A stretch of 64,000 nt of DNA from Flavobacterium hibernum (GCF_000832125.1 NZ_JPRK01000013.1:236919-300918); one strand, 5' to 3'. Positions 36,316 to 45,767 are shown, counted from the stretch's first letter. A program made the numbers and translations. Notes: generated by a model from the letters alone, not told the origin.

Positions 36316-37401
36316 TTATTTTGCTGCATTTTTTTGAGCGATTACAGAAGCGCCCGCTTGTAGTCTGTCAAATCCGGAAACGATATAAGTATCACCAGCC
36401 TGAAGCCCTTTTGCAATAACATAGTTTGTACCTGATTTTCCAGAAACCTCAACAGGAATTTGTATGGCTTTGCTTTTCGCATCTACTGTAAACACAAATA
36501 TTTTGTCCTGAACCGCAATTGTAGAAGCAATAGGAAGAAGTACAGCATTGTTATTGTCCTGCTGTATAATAATCTTGCCCGTATTACCACTTCTTAAAAC
36601 GGTTTTTGGATTGTCGAATTTGGCTCTTAAAGTTATAGAACCAGTCGTTTTATCAAATTGTCCGTCAACGGCATCAATTTTTCCGGGAAGCTCATACTTA
36701 TCTCCATTTGAGACAAGAAGTTCAACTTTTGGTCCACTTTTAATGATGTTTTTTCCGGGATATTGCTGCTGAAAAGTATTAAAATCATTTTCGCTCATAC
36801 TGAAATAAGCATTCACTTTTTGGATGTCAGATAAAAGTGTTAGCGGAGCTGTATTTGTAGGCGCAATCAAACTTCCCATTCGATATCCAATTCTACCAAT
36901 ATAACCGCTTACAGGCGCTTTTATCGTGCAGAAATTCAGATTTATTCTTGCTGATCCTACTTGTGCCGCAGCGGCTTGATAAACGGCTTGCGCTTGTTCA
37001 ACCTGAAGATTAGAAACTATTTTGCTTTTTGCAAGTTCCTTTTTTCTGTCAAGTTCAATTTTGGCAGTAGTTAGATTGGCCTGAGCAGTATTGTATTGCT
37101 CTCTGTAAATGCTGCTTTCTATTACAAAAAGCGTTTGTCCGGCTTTTACATAGGCACCGTCGTCAACAAGAATTTTTTGTAAATATCCAGAAATCTGCGG
37201 GCGAATTTCGACATCAGAAACACCTTCTATGCTTGCAGTGTATTCTTTTTGAGTGGTCACTTTTCCACTAACAATAGTTGCCATAGGAAGTTCTATAGGG
37301 CCTTGTTGCGCACCCTGATCTTGATTGTTTTTACCGCATCCTTCCAAAAGAAAAAGAGCAGAAAAAAGTACTGAAAACGTGAAAATGGAGTATCGGTTCA
37401 T
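36316..37401 (-). CDS. RND periplasmic adaptor, AcrA/MexA family
   Basis: A 361-residue membrane-fusion lipoprotein (lipobox LEGC). The lipoyl halves are readable as EIRPQISGYLQKILVDDGAYVKAGQTLF and, after a helical hairpin (residues 100-160), KAPVSGYIGRIGYRMG. The beta-barrel and membrane-proximal parts follow. It is the first gene of the pump operon. The 222-nt gap upstream (37402-37623) holds no gene. Confidence 0.95.
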   Translation of the reverse strand: MNRYSIFTFSVLFSALFLLEGCGKNNQDQGAQQGPIELPMATIVSGKVTTQKEYTASIEGVSDVEIRPQISGYLQKILVDDGAYVKAGQTLFVIESSIYREQYNTAQANLTTAKIELDRKKELAKSKIVSNLQVEQAQAVYQAAAAQVGSARINLNFCTIKAPVSGYIGRIGYRMGSLIAPTNTAPLTLLSDIQKVNAYFSMSENDFNTFQQQYPGKNIIKSGPKVELLVSNGDKYELPGKIDAVDGQFDKTTGSITLRAKFDNPKTVLRSGNTGKIIIQQDNNNAVLLPIASTIAVQDKIFVFTVDAKSKAIQIPVEVSGKSGTNYVIAKGLQAGDTYIVSGFDRLQAGASVIAQKNAAK

Positions 37402-37623
37402 TGATTTTTTTAATTAGAAATTTAATAATCGGGTGCAAATTTCGATTAAAAAAGATCATGAAAAAAAACCAGAAGACGCCTATATTTGTCTAAAAGTCGC
37501 CTATTTTAAAACATTTAAAGCAGGCTTGCTATCCTATAATAATAGGGTAATGTATGATTTTAAGAACTTTAAGTTAGTAATATAAATGAAGTGTATGTCT
37601 AAAAGGCTTTTGTGTTTTAGATT

Positions 37624-38517
37624 TTAGTAGAGATCGTCTTTTTTGTAGTCGGATGGAGTTTGTCCGGTGTGTTTTTTAAAAAATTTGCTAAACACAGATT
37701 GATCAGAAAACTTAAGTTCTGTTGCCGCGTCGCTTACCGAAGTATTATAATTTCGTAATAATATTTTGGCCTCGGTAACCAATAAATGATTAATGATTTC
37801 TCGGCTGGATTTAAGCATTGTTTTCTTTATCATTTTACTAAGATATTTTCGGGTAACAAAAAGACTGTCAGCGTAAAACTGTACATCATGATGCTCTTTA
37901 TAGTTTTCTCGTAAAAGCTCAAAAAATCGGGTAGTTAAATCTTCTCCTCGAGGTGTTGTAGGGCGGACAATTTCAATTTTCCTAAAATAGTTGTCTATTT
38001 CATAAATAAGAAGCGAAAAGGAATGCCAGATTAATTCGTTGAAATAATAGTTTTTATTTTCGGCATCGTTTAAAGATTCCAGTTCATCGAGATAAAATTT
38101 TAATCTTTTAAATAAGGCTATTTCATTATTGATAATTATGGCAGGATTACTCGAAATACTTTTTAATATGTCGTTTGAACGGTAATTAAAGCCGGCTTGA
38201 GTTATAAAATTAGTAGTAAATAGAATGTATTTGGCCTTATAATCATCAGAAATATGGTCGATTATAAATGTTTCAGAAATAGGCGAAAAAAGCACATCAT
38301 TTGCCTCAACTCTCGATTTATTGTCGTTTACTTTGTAGGTACAAAAACCTTCTTCAATTAATACAAGAGAGAAAAAATCTGCCTTATGTGGCATATTAAG
38401 TTCTATATTGTAATTAGTACTGTCCATCGAACAAACAACATATTCTCTCGTAATTAAATCGGTTTTTACTTGATTTATAAGCTCTTCAAGAGTCAGATTA
38501 TAAACTTGATTATCCAT
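37624..38517 (-). CDS. AraC-family transcriptional regulator (likely of the efflux operon)
   Basis: 297 residues. An N-terminal cupin-like sensing domain (FFSLVLIEEGFCTYKVNDNKSR) precedes a C-terminal AraC double HTH (VQFYADSLFVTRKYLSKMIKK; VSDAATELKFSDQSVFSKFFKKHTG). It lies upstream of the efflux operon on the same strand, 222 nt away, and is probably a separate unit controlling the pump. The ligand is unknown. Upstream, 38518-38910 is an AT-rich gap with a plus-strand promoter (38741) and no gene. Confidence 0.92.
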   Translation of the reverse strand: MDNQVYNLTLEELINQVKTDLITREYVVCSMDSTNYNIELNMPHKADFFSLVLIEEGFCTYKVNDNKSRVEANDVLFSPISETFIIDHISDDYKAKYILFTTNFITQAGFNYRSNDILKSISSNPAIIINNEIALFKRLKFYLDELESLNDAENKNYYFNELIWHSFSLLIYEIDNYFRKIEIVRPTTPRGEDLTTRFFELLRENYKEHHDVQFYADSLFVTRKYLSKMIKKTMLKSSREIINHLLVTEAKILLRNYNTSVSDAATELKFSDQSVFSKFFKKHTGQTPSDYKKDDLY

Positions 38518-38740
38518 AGTATAGCAAAGAAATTAATCAATCAAAAAAAAAATATTCAGCATGTCTGTTTAAGAAACTACTTGATGTAAGAAATACAGCT
38601 ATTTTAATGCTAACAGTGCCGAAGTAATAACAGATTTGCCTGTTTGTGCAATAGTACAATAAAATATCATTTTACTGAAATTCTACGGCAAAGTTAAAAT
38701 AAAGCGACAAATAAACTAATCTTGGCGTTGAATCGACCTT

Positions 38741-38769
38741 TTTGATTGCCGTTTATAGAAATATCTTTG
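38741..38769 (+). promoter_or_regulatory. Bacteroidetes-type promoter for the TetR gene pair
   Basis: TTTG (38741-38744), 17 nt, TATCTTTG (38762-38769) fits the -33/-7 consensus. It lies about 140 nt upstream of the TetR gene. The long leader is unexplained. Confidence 0.5.
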
Positions 38770-38910
38770 TAGAATTATCGCCATGCAAATTTAGCTTTTA
38801 GATCGTGTAGGAATAAAAAATATTCTTTTTTTCAATTCATAAACGCCTTAATTAAGTTATCGCTTTTTCATTAAAAGCAAATGCAAAACGGTAATTAAAC
38901 TAGTGTAGTA

Positions 38911-39518
38911 ATGAAAAGCAAACAACAAGAAATTATCGAGATTGCCTCTTTACTTTTTTCTGAAGAAGGAATTAAGAAAACCTCGGTAGATATAATCAGT
39001 CAGCATTGTGGGATATCCAAAAAAACATTCTATCAATATTTTCGAGATAAAGAAACTATTGTAAAAGATGTTGTTATAAATGCCTTGAGCAAGATTGATA
39101 ATTATATTAAAACATTATTAGAGATTGCCAATGATGCAATAGCTGAACTCATTAATTTTTTGAAGTTTTTACAGGCTAATGTTGCTGTGTTTACACCCAT
39201 TTTTATAAGTGATCTTTTAAAGTTTTATCCAACGGTAAATGATGATCTCTTAAAATACAGAACCACTAAGTTTTTGCTTTTTTTATACAAAATGTAGACA
39301 AGGGTATACTGGAAGGATGTTACAGGAAATCAGTAAATAGTAAACTTACGGGCGAACTCTATTTTAAACAAATAGATATTGCGCTTGAAGATGATTCTAT
39401 AGCTGTCGTGGAGAAAAATAATATTTTGTCGTATATCAATAGTTTTTTTCTTCATGGAATTGTGAATAGAGTTGGAGCAAATATTTTGTTTCCATGTTTA
39501 AAAGAGGAACATTGTTAA
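38911..39518 (+). pseudogene. TetR/AcrR-family regulator interrupted by a frameshift
   Basis: The first 128 codons give a proper TetR HTH (IIEIASLLFSEEGIKKTSVDIISQHCGISKKTFYQYFRDKETIV) and the beginning of the ligand domain, then stop. Directly after the stop the next frame continues with TetR-like helical sequence (VDKGILEGCYRKSVNSKL to CLKEEHC) until a stop at 39518. Adding one T to the run of seven (39278-39284) restores a single frame of about 203 codons, a normal TetR length. It could be a real disruption, a phase-variable tract or an assembly error. The truncated form would keep DNA binding but lose dimer/ligand function. Confidence 0.8.
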
Positions 39519-39526
39519 AACTTATA

Positions 39527-40159
39527 ATGATGAAAGCTGAAAAAACGATAAGAAACCATATTGAAGAAATTAGACAACAAAAAATTATAGCCGCATCTAG
39601 ATTCTTTTTTAAACAAAAAAATTATGCGAGTCATAAAGTTTGGGATGTAAGAAAGGAAAATGACGGCAGTGCATTGTTGACAAATTACTATTTTAACAAT
39701 AAGCAAAAAGTTCTTCAAAAAGTGATCGTACAAAATACTATTATGCTTTTTAATGTTCTGGCTCCGGTTCTCAATAGTAGAGAAAAAACCGTTATTCAAA
39801 AAATAGAGTTTATAGTATTGGCCTATATTGATTTACTGCTAGAAAAACCAGATTTTGCTGCTTTTATCCTGAATGAATTATTATCAGATTCCAGTAAAAT
39901 AGATGTCATTGCAATTAAGCGGGAATATTTGCTGAATTCTTATTTTATGATGCAAATTTTAGAACTTAAAAAAGAGAGCAAGAATAAATTTAATCCAGTA
40001 CAGCAAATTTTAAATCTTATTGGAATGATTCTCTTACCATTGGCGACCGTTAAACGCTTTGCAAATTCAGAAATTACAGAAAACAGGCGATACCTTGTTT
40101 TGCTTGAAGAAAGAAAAAAAATGCTTCCGCTATGGACATCTTGTATGTTTCAGCAATAA
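39527..40159 (+). CDS. Divergent TetR-like protein
   Basis: About 210 residues from the ATG at 39527 (an ATG at 39530 is equally possible), 8 nt after the upstream frameshifted gene. The helix-turn-helix position reads KIIAASRFFFKQKNYASHKVWDVRKENDGSALLTNYYFNNKQKVLQKVI: the TetR outline (F-KQKNY..., YYFNNKQKVL) is visible, but the usual GxS/TxxTLYxHF recognition helix is eroded. The C-terminal domain is helical. It may have lost DNA binding, or act with the upstream protein. Confidence 0.65.
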   Translation: MMKAEKTIRNHIEEIRQQKIIAASRFFFKQKNYASHKVWDVRKENDGSALLTNYYFNNKQKVLQKVIVQNTIMLFNVLAPVLNSREKTVIQKIEFIVLAYIDLLLEKPDFAAFILNELLSDSSKIDVIAIKREYLLNSYFMMQILELKKESKNKFNPVQQILNLIGMILLPLATVKRFANSEITENRRYLVLLEERKKMLPLWTSCMFQQ

Positions 40160-40219
40160 GCATTTTTATCTCGACTTTATTAAAAAATCTAATTATCAAA
40201 TTACTTAAATATTATAGTT

Positions 40220-41047
40220 ATGAATTCACCATTATCAATAATTGCTGCAACAAATTTTTCAGACACAGCAACAAATGCTGTTACATATGCTGCCGGACTA
40301 GCTCAGGCAATAGGAGCAAAACTTATTTTATTCAACTCTTTTACTTTATCGATACACAGTTCAAATTCAAGGATTTCGGCCGAAGGAATGCAAAAAGAAT
40401 TAGAGACTGCAACATGGAAACTTAATTCTTTAGGAAAAGAGCTTAGTACTTTGTTTAATATCGAAGTAGAAAGTTTTTGCAGTTATTCTTTTTTAGAAGA
40501 TCAGCTTGTACATCTTATCGAAAAAAATAAGTCAGAACTAGTAGTTATGGGAATGGCAGAACGTTCGCTTGAGCAAGAATTATTAGGAAATAAAACAACT
40601 TCGGTAATTAAGAATCTAATTATACCAGTATTAGCAGTTCCGGCAAATGTTGCTTTTAAAAGCGCCAAAAAATTCCTTTTTGCTTCAGATAATTTAAGTT
40701 TAACAACCATCGAAAAATTTAAATGGTTTATGGAGATTGTAGAAAAATTGCAGTCAGAAGTAGAATTTTTTAGTGTTGATGAAAAAGTAGAAGAACTCGT
40801 TCAGGAGCAAGGAATTTTAAACAATACAGATCCAGAAGCTTTTGAAAAGGTAAGGTTTGTTTATAAAAGTGTCAGATCAAATTCAGTTGTAAATGAAATA
40901 AAACAAGAAATTAAAAATTACAATGCCGATATTTTGGTAATGGTACCGCAAAAATATGGATTCTGGGACTCACTGGTTCATATTAGTAAAACCAGAATAA
41001 TGGCAGTTGGTTTGGATATTCCACTATTATCACTTCCTAATTTTTAA
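40220..41047 (+). CDS. Universal stress protein, tandem UspA domains
   Basis: 275 residues with two Usp-like halves. The first has the typical IIAATNFSDTATNAVTYAAGLAQ start and VVMGMAERSLEQELLGNKTTSVIKNLIIPVLAVP end, close to the ATP-binding GxxxxxxxxGS pattern but with Lys/Thr in place of a clean G-S pair. The second half is more diverged (KFLFASDNLSLTTIEKF, ILVMVPQKYGFWDSLVHISKTRIMAVGLDIPLLSLP). A cytoplasmic stress protein; the KAS III gene follows 37 nt later. Confidence 0.9.
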   Translation: MNSPLSIIAATNFSDTATNAVTYAAGLAQAIGAKLILFNSFTLSIHSSNSRISAEGMQKELETATWKLNSLGKELSTLFNIEVESFCSYSFLEDQLVHLIEKNKSELVVMGMAERSLEQELLGNKTTSVIKNLIIPVLAVPANVAFKSAKKFLFASDNLSLTTIEKFKWFMEIVEKLQSEVEFFSVDEKVEELVQEQGILNNTDPEAFEKVRFVYKSVRSNSVVNEIKQEIKNYNADILVMVPQKYGFWDSLVHISKTRIMAVGLDIPLLSLPNF

Positions 41048-41084
41048 ATAAAAAAACACGTATAATTTAGATATAAAATTACAA

Positions 41085-42134
41085 ATGAATGCAGCAATTA
41101 CGGCTATCGGTGGATTTGTTCCAACTTTAGCCCTTACTAATAAAGATATTTCTAAGATGGTTCAGACTACTGAAGACTGGATTGAGAAAAGAACGGGAAT
41201 TAAGGAAAGAAGAATTGCTTTTGAAAGTGAGCAGGCTACTTCGGACTTGGCAACGGCTGCAATTGAAAATCTTCTGCAGTGCTATGATGTTGACAAAACA
41301 GAAATTGAAGGATTAGTGTTGGCTACAGCAACTCCGGATCATCTTTTGGCTCCTACAGCGAGCAAAGTATGCGAAAAAAGCGGTCTTATTAATGCCTTTG
41401 GAATTGATGTTAATGCTGCTTGCAGTGGGTTTTTATTTGCAATGGAAATGGCAACTGCCATGATACAAAGCGGACGTTATAAAAAGATTCTGGTTGTTGG
41501 GGCAGATAAAATGAGTTCGATTGTAGATTATGAAGACCGTAATACTTGTATTCTTTTTGGCGATGGTGCAGGAGCAATTCTTTTAGAACCCGATAAAGAA
41601 GAATACGGAGTAATGAAAAGCATTTTAAGAACTGATGGCAGCGGAACAGAATCTTTATTGGTAAGAGCCGGAGGTTCAAGATTTCCCGCCAGTATGCGAA
41701 GCATATTACACAAACAGCATTTTATAAATCAAGATGGCGCATTTGTATTTAAAAAAGCTGTAGAATCGATGAGTGTGGTTTGTGAAGAGGTTCTAAAAAC
41801 TAATGATTTAGAAACAGAAAATATTGACTGGGTAATTCCACATCAGGCAAATTTGAGAATTATCAAGGCCGTAGGTCAAAATCTAAATATTGCAATGGAT
41901 AAAGTAAAGGTTAATATTGAAAAATTTGGCAATACAACCTCAGCAACAATTCCGTTATGTTTATGGGATTTTCAAAATGACTTTAAAATTGGACAAAACA
42001 TTCTCATCACGACTTTTGGAGCAGGATTTTCTTGGGGTGCAACTTGCTTAAAATGGGGAGTTATGAGAGAAAAAAGGAATACTGATGTATCGCATGCCAA
42101 CAATAATCTTTTATATGAAATGATAGAAAACTAG
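41085..42134 (+). CDS. fabH: 3-oxoacyl-ACP synthase III (KAS III)
   Basis: A 349-residue thiolase-fold enzyme with the full KAS III triad: Cys113 (VNAACSGF), His253 (IPHQAN) and Asn283 (FGNTTSATIP), plus EKRTGIKERRI at the front and FGAGFSWG at the end. It condenses acetyl- or acyl-CoA with malonyl-ACP. It lies outside a fatty-acid gene cluster, beside a stress protein, so it may be an accessory copy; the fabH name reflects family only. A 15-residue C-terminal tail is extra. Confidence 0.9.
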   Translation: MNAAITAIGGFVPTLALTNKDISKMVQTTEDWIEKRTGIKERRIAFESEQATSDLATAAIENLLQCYDVDKTEIEGLVLATATPDHLLAPTASKVCEKSGLINAFGIDVNAACSGFLFAMEMATAMIQSGRYKKILVVGADKMSSIVDYEDRNTCILFGDGAGAILLEPDKEEYGVMKSILRTDGSGTESLLVRAGGSRFPASMRSILHKQHFINQDGAFVFKKAVESMSVVCEEVLKTNDLETENIDWVIPHQANLRIIKAVGQNLNIAMDKVKVNIEKFGNTTSATIPLCLWDFQNDFKIGQNILITTFGAGFSWGATCLKWGVMREKRNTDVSHANNNLLYEMIEN

Positions 42135-42158
42135 ATAAATCGACCGCTCTTTTTAGCT

Positions 42159-42198
42159 TAAAAGGAGAATCTCTTACGGGATAAATTCCTTTTTTAAC
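42159..42198 (+). terminator. Probable terminator after KAS III
   Basis: TTAAAAGGA pairs with TCCTTTTTTAA across a loop with a second small ATC/GAT pairing. The T-rich end follows. A short duplicated AACTTATCTTC follows at about 42198-42222. Confidence 0.45.
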
Positions 42199-42270
42199 TT
42201 ATCTTCTTTTAACTTATCTTCGCGGTTTATACATTTGTGAGTACATTTTACTCATTTAAAAATTTAATTT

Positions 42271-43695
42271 GTGAAGAATAAACAGGAAGTCGTAGAAGAG
42301 AATCAGCTTAAACGCGGGTTGACTAATCGTCACATTCAGTTAATTGCCTTAGGCGGATCAATAGGAACAGGTCTTTTTCTTGGTATTGGTCCAGCGGCTG
42401 TATTAGCAGGTCCATCAGTTATTTTGGGATATGCTATTGCCGGAATTATTGCCTTTTTTATTATGAGACAACTTGGCGAAATGGTTGTCGAAGAACCGGT
42501 ATCAGGAAGTTTTAGTCATTTTGCTTATAAATATTGTGGCTCTTTTGCGGGTTTTGCCTCAGGTTGGAATTATTGGATTTTATATATTTTGGTTAGTATG
42601 GCCGAACTTACTGCCATTGGTGTATATGTGCAGTTTTGGTGGCCCGAAATTCCGCTATGGGCATCCAGTTTGTTTTTCTTTTTGGTTATAAATGCATTGA
42701 ATTTTGCCTCGGTAAAAGTGTACGGAGAAACTGAATTTTGGTTTTCAATTATAAAAGTTGTTGCAATTATTGCAATGATTCTTTTTGGTATTTATTTGCT
42801 AATAAGTGGAACAGGAGGAGAGCACGCTACGATTCATAATTTATACAACGATGGAGGCTTTTTTCCAAAAGGTTTCTTTGAAAAAACGGCAACAGGCGAT
42901 TTTCAGGGATTGTTATCGGCAATGGCTCTAATTATGTTTTCCTTTGGTGGTTTAGAACTAATTGGAATTACTGCCGCTGAGGCCGAAAATCCGGAAAAAA
43001 ATATTCCAAAAGCAACCAATCAGGTTATATATAGAATTCTAATATTTTATGTTGGAGCATTGGTAATTTTATTTGCTTTGTCGCCTTGGCAACAAATTAC
43101 GACAGATAGTAGCCCGTTTGTAATGGTTTTCCAAAATTTAAACGGAATGGAATTTGAGCTTTTTGGGCACAAAATATTTTTTACAAGCCTTATTGCTAAT
43201 GTGCTTAATTTAATTGTATTAACCGCAGCTTTATCTGTATACAATAGTAGCGTATACAGCAATTCTCGTATGTTGTATGGTTTAGCAGATCAAGGTAATG
43301 CACCTAAGTTTTTAATGAAGTTAAACAAACAATCAGTACCCATTAATGCTATTTTAATTTCATCGTGCTTTGCGGCGATTTGCATTTTAATAAACAAAGT
43401 AATTCCAAAAGAAGCTTTTAGTATTTTAATGTCTTTAGTAGTATCTACACTAATTATCAATTGGGTTATGATTTCGTATACACATCTACAATTCAGACTT
43501 TCTAAGGATAAAGAAAACACAAAAACGAAGTTTCCATCCTTATTTTATCCCGTAAGTAATTATATCTGTTTTGTATTTTTATTGGGTATTTTAGCCATCA
43601 TGTGGATGACAAATATGAAATTATCTGTAGAGTTAATTCCAATTTGGTTGGTGATTCTATTTGTATTTTACAAAGTTTTTAAAGCAAAAAAATAG
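42271..43695 (+). CDS. Amino-acid permease (APC superfamily)
   Basis: A 474-residue, twelve-helix permease. The front RGLTNRHIQLIALGGSIGTGLFLGIG and later FSFGGLELIGITAAEAENPEKNIPKA are the amino-acid transporter (AAT/GABA-permease type) signatures. It is a cytoplasmic-membrane proton symporter for an amino acid that cannot be read from sequence. The best start is GTG at 42271, as no ATG lies between it and the conserved RGLTNRH; this is an unusual start in this window. Confidence 0.93.
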   Translation: MKNKQEVVEENQLKRGLTNRHIQLIALGGSIGTGLFLGIGPAAVLAGPSVILGYAIAGIIAFFIMRQLGEMVVEEPVSGSFSHFAYKYCGSFAGFASGWNYWILYILVSMAELTAIGVYVQFWWPEIPLWASSLFFFLVINALNFASVKVYGETEFWFSIIKVVAIIAMILFGIYLLISGTGGEHATIHNLYNDGGFFPKGFFEKTATGDFQGLLSAMALIMFSFGGLELIGITAAEAENPEKNIPKATNQVIYRILIFYVGALVILFALSPWQQITTDSSPFVMVFQNLNGMEFELFGHKIFFTSLIANVLNLIVLTAALSVYNSSVYSNSRMLYGLADQGNAPKFLMKLNKQSVPINAILISSCFAAICILINKVIPKEAFSILMSLVVSTLIINWVMISYTHLQFRLSKDKENTKTKFPSLFYPVSNYICFVFLLGILAIMWMTNMKLSVELIPIWLVILFVFYKVFKAKK

Positions 43696-43717
43696 GTAAG
43701 TCATATATATTATTTAC

Positions 43718-43759
43718 AGGCATTGATTTCAAATTTTAGTTGATTTCAATGCCTTTTTT
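43718..43759 (+). terminator. Intrinsic terminator after the permease
   Basis: AGGCATTGA (43718-43726) pairs with TCAATGCCT (43746-43754), followed by T5. Gap 43760-43943 has no ORF. Confidence 0.8.
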
Positions 43760-43943
43760 AATGTTATGTATTTGTTTTTAGTACTGATAATTTGGTCGAA
43801 TAATTGGCTTAAAAGTACAATCTGCCTGCTTAAAAGAGGAAGATTGTAAGAAAGACGAATAGCAAGGAAGGGGAGAACCATTATGTACATTGCACCCAAC
43901 AGTTTACAATTAATCTTTATATTTGATTTATTAAATAAATAAA

Positions 43944-44732
43944 ATGAGCGAAAAAACGAAACCGTATGCCTTAATAACTGGCGCCAGCAAAGGCATTGGA
44001 AAATCTATTGCTTATGAATTGGCTAAACAGGGATATCCACTATTGCTTGTTGCAAGAAGTGAGGACGAACTAAAAGCATTATCTGATGATCTTAAAGTTA
44101 AATACGGCACCAATGCATCTGCCTTATCGATTGATCTTTCGATAAATGACGCGTCGCTAAAAGTAACCGATTGGATAAAAAAGAATAACTATCCCGTTGG
44201 CATTTTAGTTAACAATGCCGGTTATGGTGTTTGGGGCGATTTCAGTCAGTCTTCTCTAAGCGATCAGCTTGGTATGATGCAACTTAACATGAATGTAGTG
44301 GTTGAACTTTCGCATTTATTAATACCTATACTTTCACAACAAAAAGAAGCTTATATTTTAAATATATCGAGTACTGCTGCATATCAGGCTGTACCTACGT
44401 TGGCTGTTTATTCGGCTACAAAGGCTTTTGTTTTATCGTTTACGCGCGCTTTGCGTTTTGAACTTGCACAAACTTCAATCTCAGTAACTTGTTTTAGTCC
44501 AGGCCCGGTCGATACGGGTTTTGCTGCAAGAGCAGGTTTAAATGCTTTTAGCAAAATGGCTGAAAAGTTTAATATGCAGCCTGATGAAGTTGCAAAAATG
44601 GCAGTAAAAGCCATGTTCAGCAAAAAATCAGAAGTTATTCCGGGTTTTACAAATATCATTTCGGTGTATGCCAATCGTATACTACCAAAGGGATTCATCG
44701 AAAAAACGGCAGCAGGAATTTATAAAATTTAA
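43944..44732 (+). CDS. Short-chain dehydrogenase/reductase (SDR)
   Basis: A 262-residue classical SDR: cofactor loop TGASKGIGKS, NNAGYG, active-site Ser in NISSTAA and YSATK with catalytic Tyr and Lys. It uses NAD(P)H on an unknown substrate; resembles YqjQ/fatty-acyl-type SDRs. It is 88 nt upstream of the cysteine-tailed peptide gene, but a promoter (44763) lies between, so the two are probably separate units. Confidence 0.92.
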   Translation: MSEKTKPYALITGASKGIGKSIAYELAKQGYPLLLVARSEDELKALSDDLKVKYGTNASALSIDLSINDASLKVTDWIKKNNYPVGILVNNAGYGVWGDFSQSSLSDQLGMMQLNMNVVVELSHLLIPILSQQKEAYILNISSTAAYQAVPTLAVYSATKAFVLSFTRALRFELAQTSISVTCFSPGPVDTGFAARAGLNAFSKMAEKFNMQPDEVAKMAVKAMFSKKSEVIPGFTNIISVYANRILPKGFIEKTAAGIYKI

Positions 44733-44762
44733 TTTTTTTTCGAAAAAAAATAAAAAATAATT

Positions 44763-44793
44763 TTTGGAAAAGAGAAAATATATATTATGTTTG
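44763..44793 (+). promoter_or_regulatory. Strong Bacteroidetes promoter for the poly-Cys peptide operon
   Basis: TTTG (44763-44766), exactly 19 nt, TATGTTTG (44786-44793), matching the -33 and -7 (TAnnTTTG) consensus. A start near 44800 would give a leader of about 20 nt before the peptide's ATG. A 20-bp palindrome of T8-CG-A8 type lies just upstream (44732-44751). Confidence 0.75.
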
Positions 44794-44820
44794 TATTAAA
44801 TTCTACTAATCCTATAGAGT

Positions 44821-44907
44821 ATGTCAAATAAAAGAAAAAATAGATTTAATTTTCCTAAAGATCGAATGCACGCAAATATGCGAATGTGCTGTTGTTGCTG
44901 TTGCTAG
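44821..44907 (+). CDS. 28-residue basic peptide ending in six cysteines
   Basis: The frame starts MSNKRKNRFNFPKDRMHANM, then RM and six Cys codons before the stop. The Cys codons alternate TGC/TGT (TGC TGT TGT TGC TGT TGC), so they are not one simple repeat. A well-formed promoter is placed right in front. There is no signal peptide. Two readings are possible: a cysteine-sensing leader peptide for the genes behind it (poly-Cys uORFs are known in mycobacteria), or a modified or metal-binding peptide. The 51-nt gap to the dioxygenase ATG has no obvious hairpin. I know no family for it. Confidence 0.65.
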   Translation: MSNKRKNRFNFPKDRMHANMRMCCCCCC

Positions 44908-44958
44908 ACTTTTAGAAAATTACAAACACTATTATTTCATTTATTAAATATATTTATC

Positions 44959-45765
44959 ATGGTATCTTCTTATAAAACATTTACCCTTACTGAGCAATTG
45001 ACTAATGAGCAAATTTCCTTTTTTAACGAACATGGCTTCATTCATTTCAAAAAATTTATAAATCCGGAAACGGTTTCATCCATCATTGATGCCTCGAAAC
45101 AAGTAGAGCAAAATTGGATTGAAAACGATCTTCAAAAAGTAAATGGTGTTCCTATTAAATACGGCAAAGATTTAGATGGCGCAGCTATAGTACAACGTTT
45201 TGCTTTTATCAATCAACATCATCAAACCTTAAGCGGTCTTTTACTTGATCCAAGATTTAATGCTTTACTACCGTTAGCAGGCGACGACGCAAGATTAGGT
45301 ACGGAAGAAAAAGACGGAATGGTTTTTAATCACTACATCAATGGCCCTGAAAGTAAGTTTACTAAAATGGGCTGGCATACAGACGGTTTAAGAGACATTT
45401 TTTATGGTGGAAAATTAAACCCAATGCTAAATGTGGGTATTCATTTAAGCACTTTAAAACCCGAAAACGGTGGTCTTAAAATCATTCCGGGTACTCACAA
45501 ACAAAGTATTTATCAAATGCTTTTTCGTAAAAAATACTTTTTAGATAATAAACCCGACTCAGAGGAGGTTTCTATCAATCCGGAAGCTGGAGATTTAACC
45601 ATTCACGATGGTCGTTTGTGGCACAGAGTTGCAGAATCTTCTATTCGTGGCGAAGAAAGTAGAAGAAGGGTTATTTATGTTCCAATTATAGCAGGAAAAT
45701 ATGCTCCTAAAAATGAGAACAGCCCAACGGTTTTTTATCAACGTTTTGCAGGTATTGTTAAATAA
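44959..45765 (+). CDS. Phytanoyl-CoA dioxygenase (PhyH)-family Fe(II)/2-oxoglutarate enzyme
   Basis: 268 residues with the facial triad readable as His140-x-Asp142 (GWHTDGL) and His222 (RLWHRV), and a 2-oxoglutarate-binding Arg near 236-238 (SRRRVIYV). The N-terminus (NEHGFIHFKKFINPETV) is typical of PhyH. It hydroxylates or oxidises an unknown substrate in the cytoplasm. It follows the cysteine-tailed peptide by 51 nt and begins a tight gene run, 2 nt before the next small ORF. Confidence 0.9.
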   Translation: MVSSYKTFTLTEQLTNEQISFFNEHGFIHFKKFINPETVSSIIDASKQVEQNWIENDLQKVNGVPIKYGKDLDGAAIVQRFAFINQHHQTLSGLLLDPRFNALLPLAGDDARLGTEEKDGMVFNHYINGPESKFTKMGWHTDGLRDIFYGGKLNPMLNVGIHLSTLKPENGGLKIIPGTHKQSIYQMLFRKKYFLDNKPDSEEVSINPEAGDLTIHDGRLWHRVAESSIRGEESRRRVIYVPIIAGKYAPKNENSPTVFYQRFAGIVK

Positions 45766-45767
45766 TT

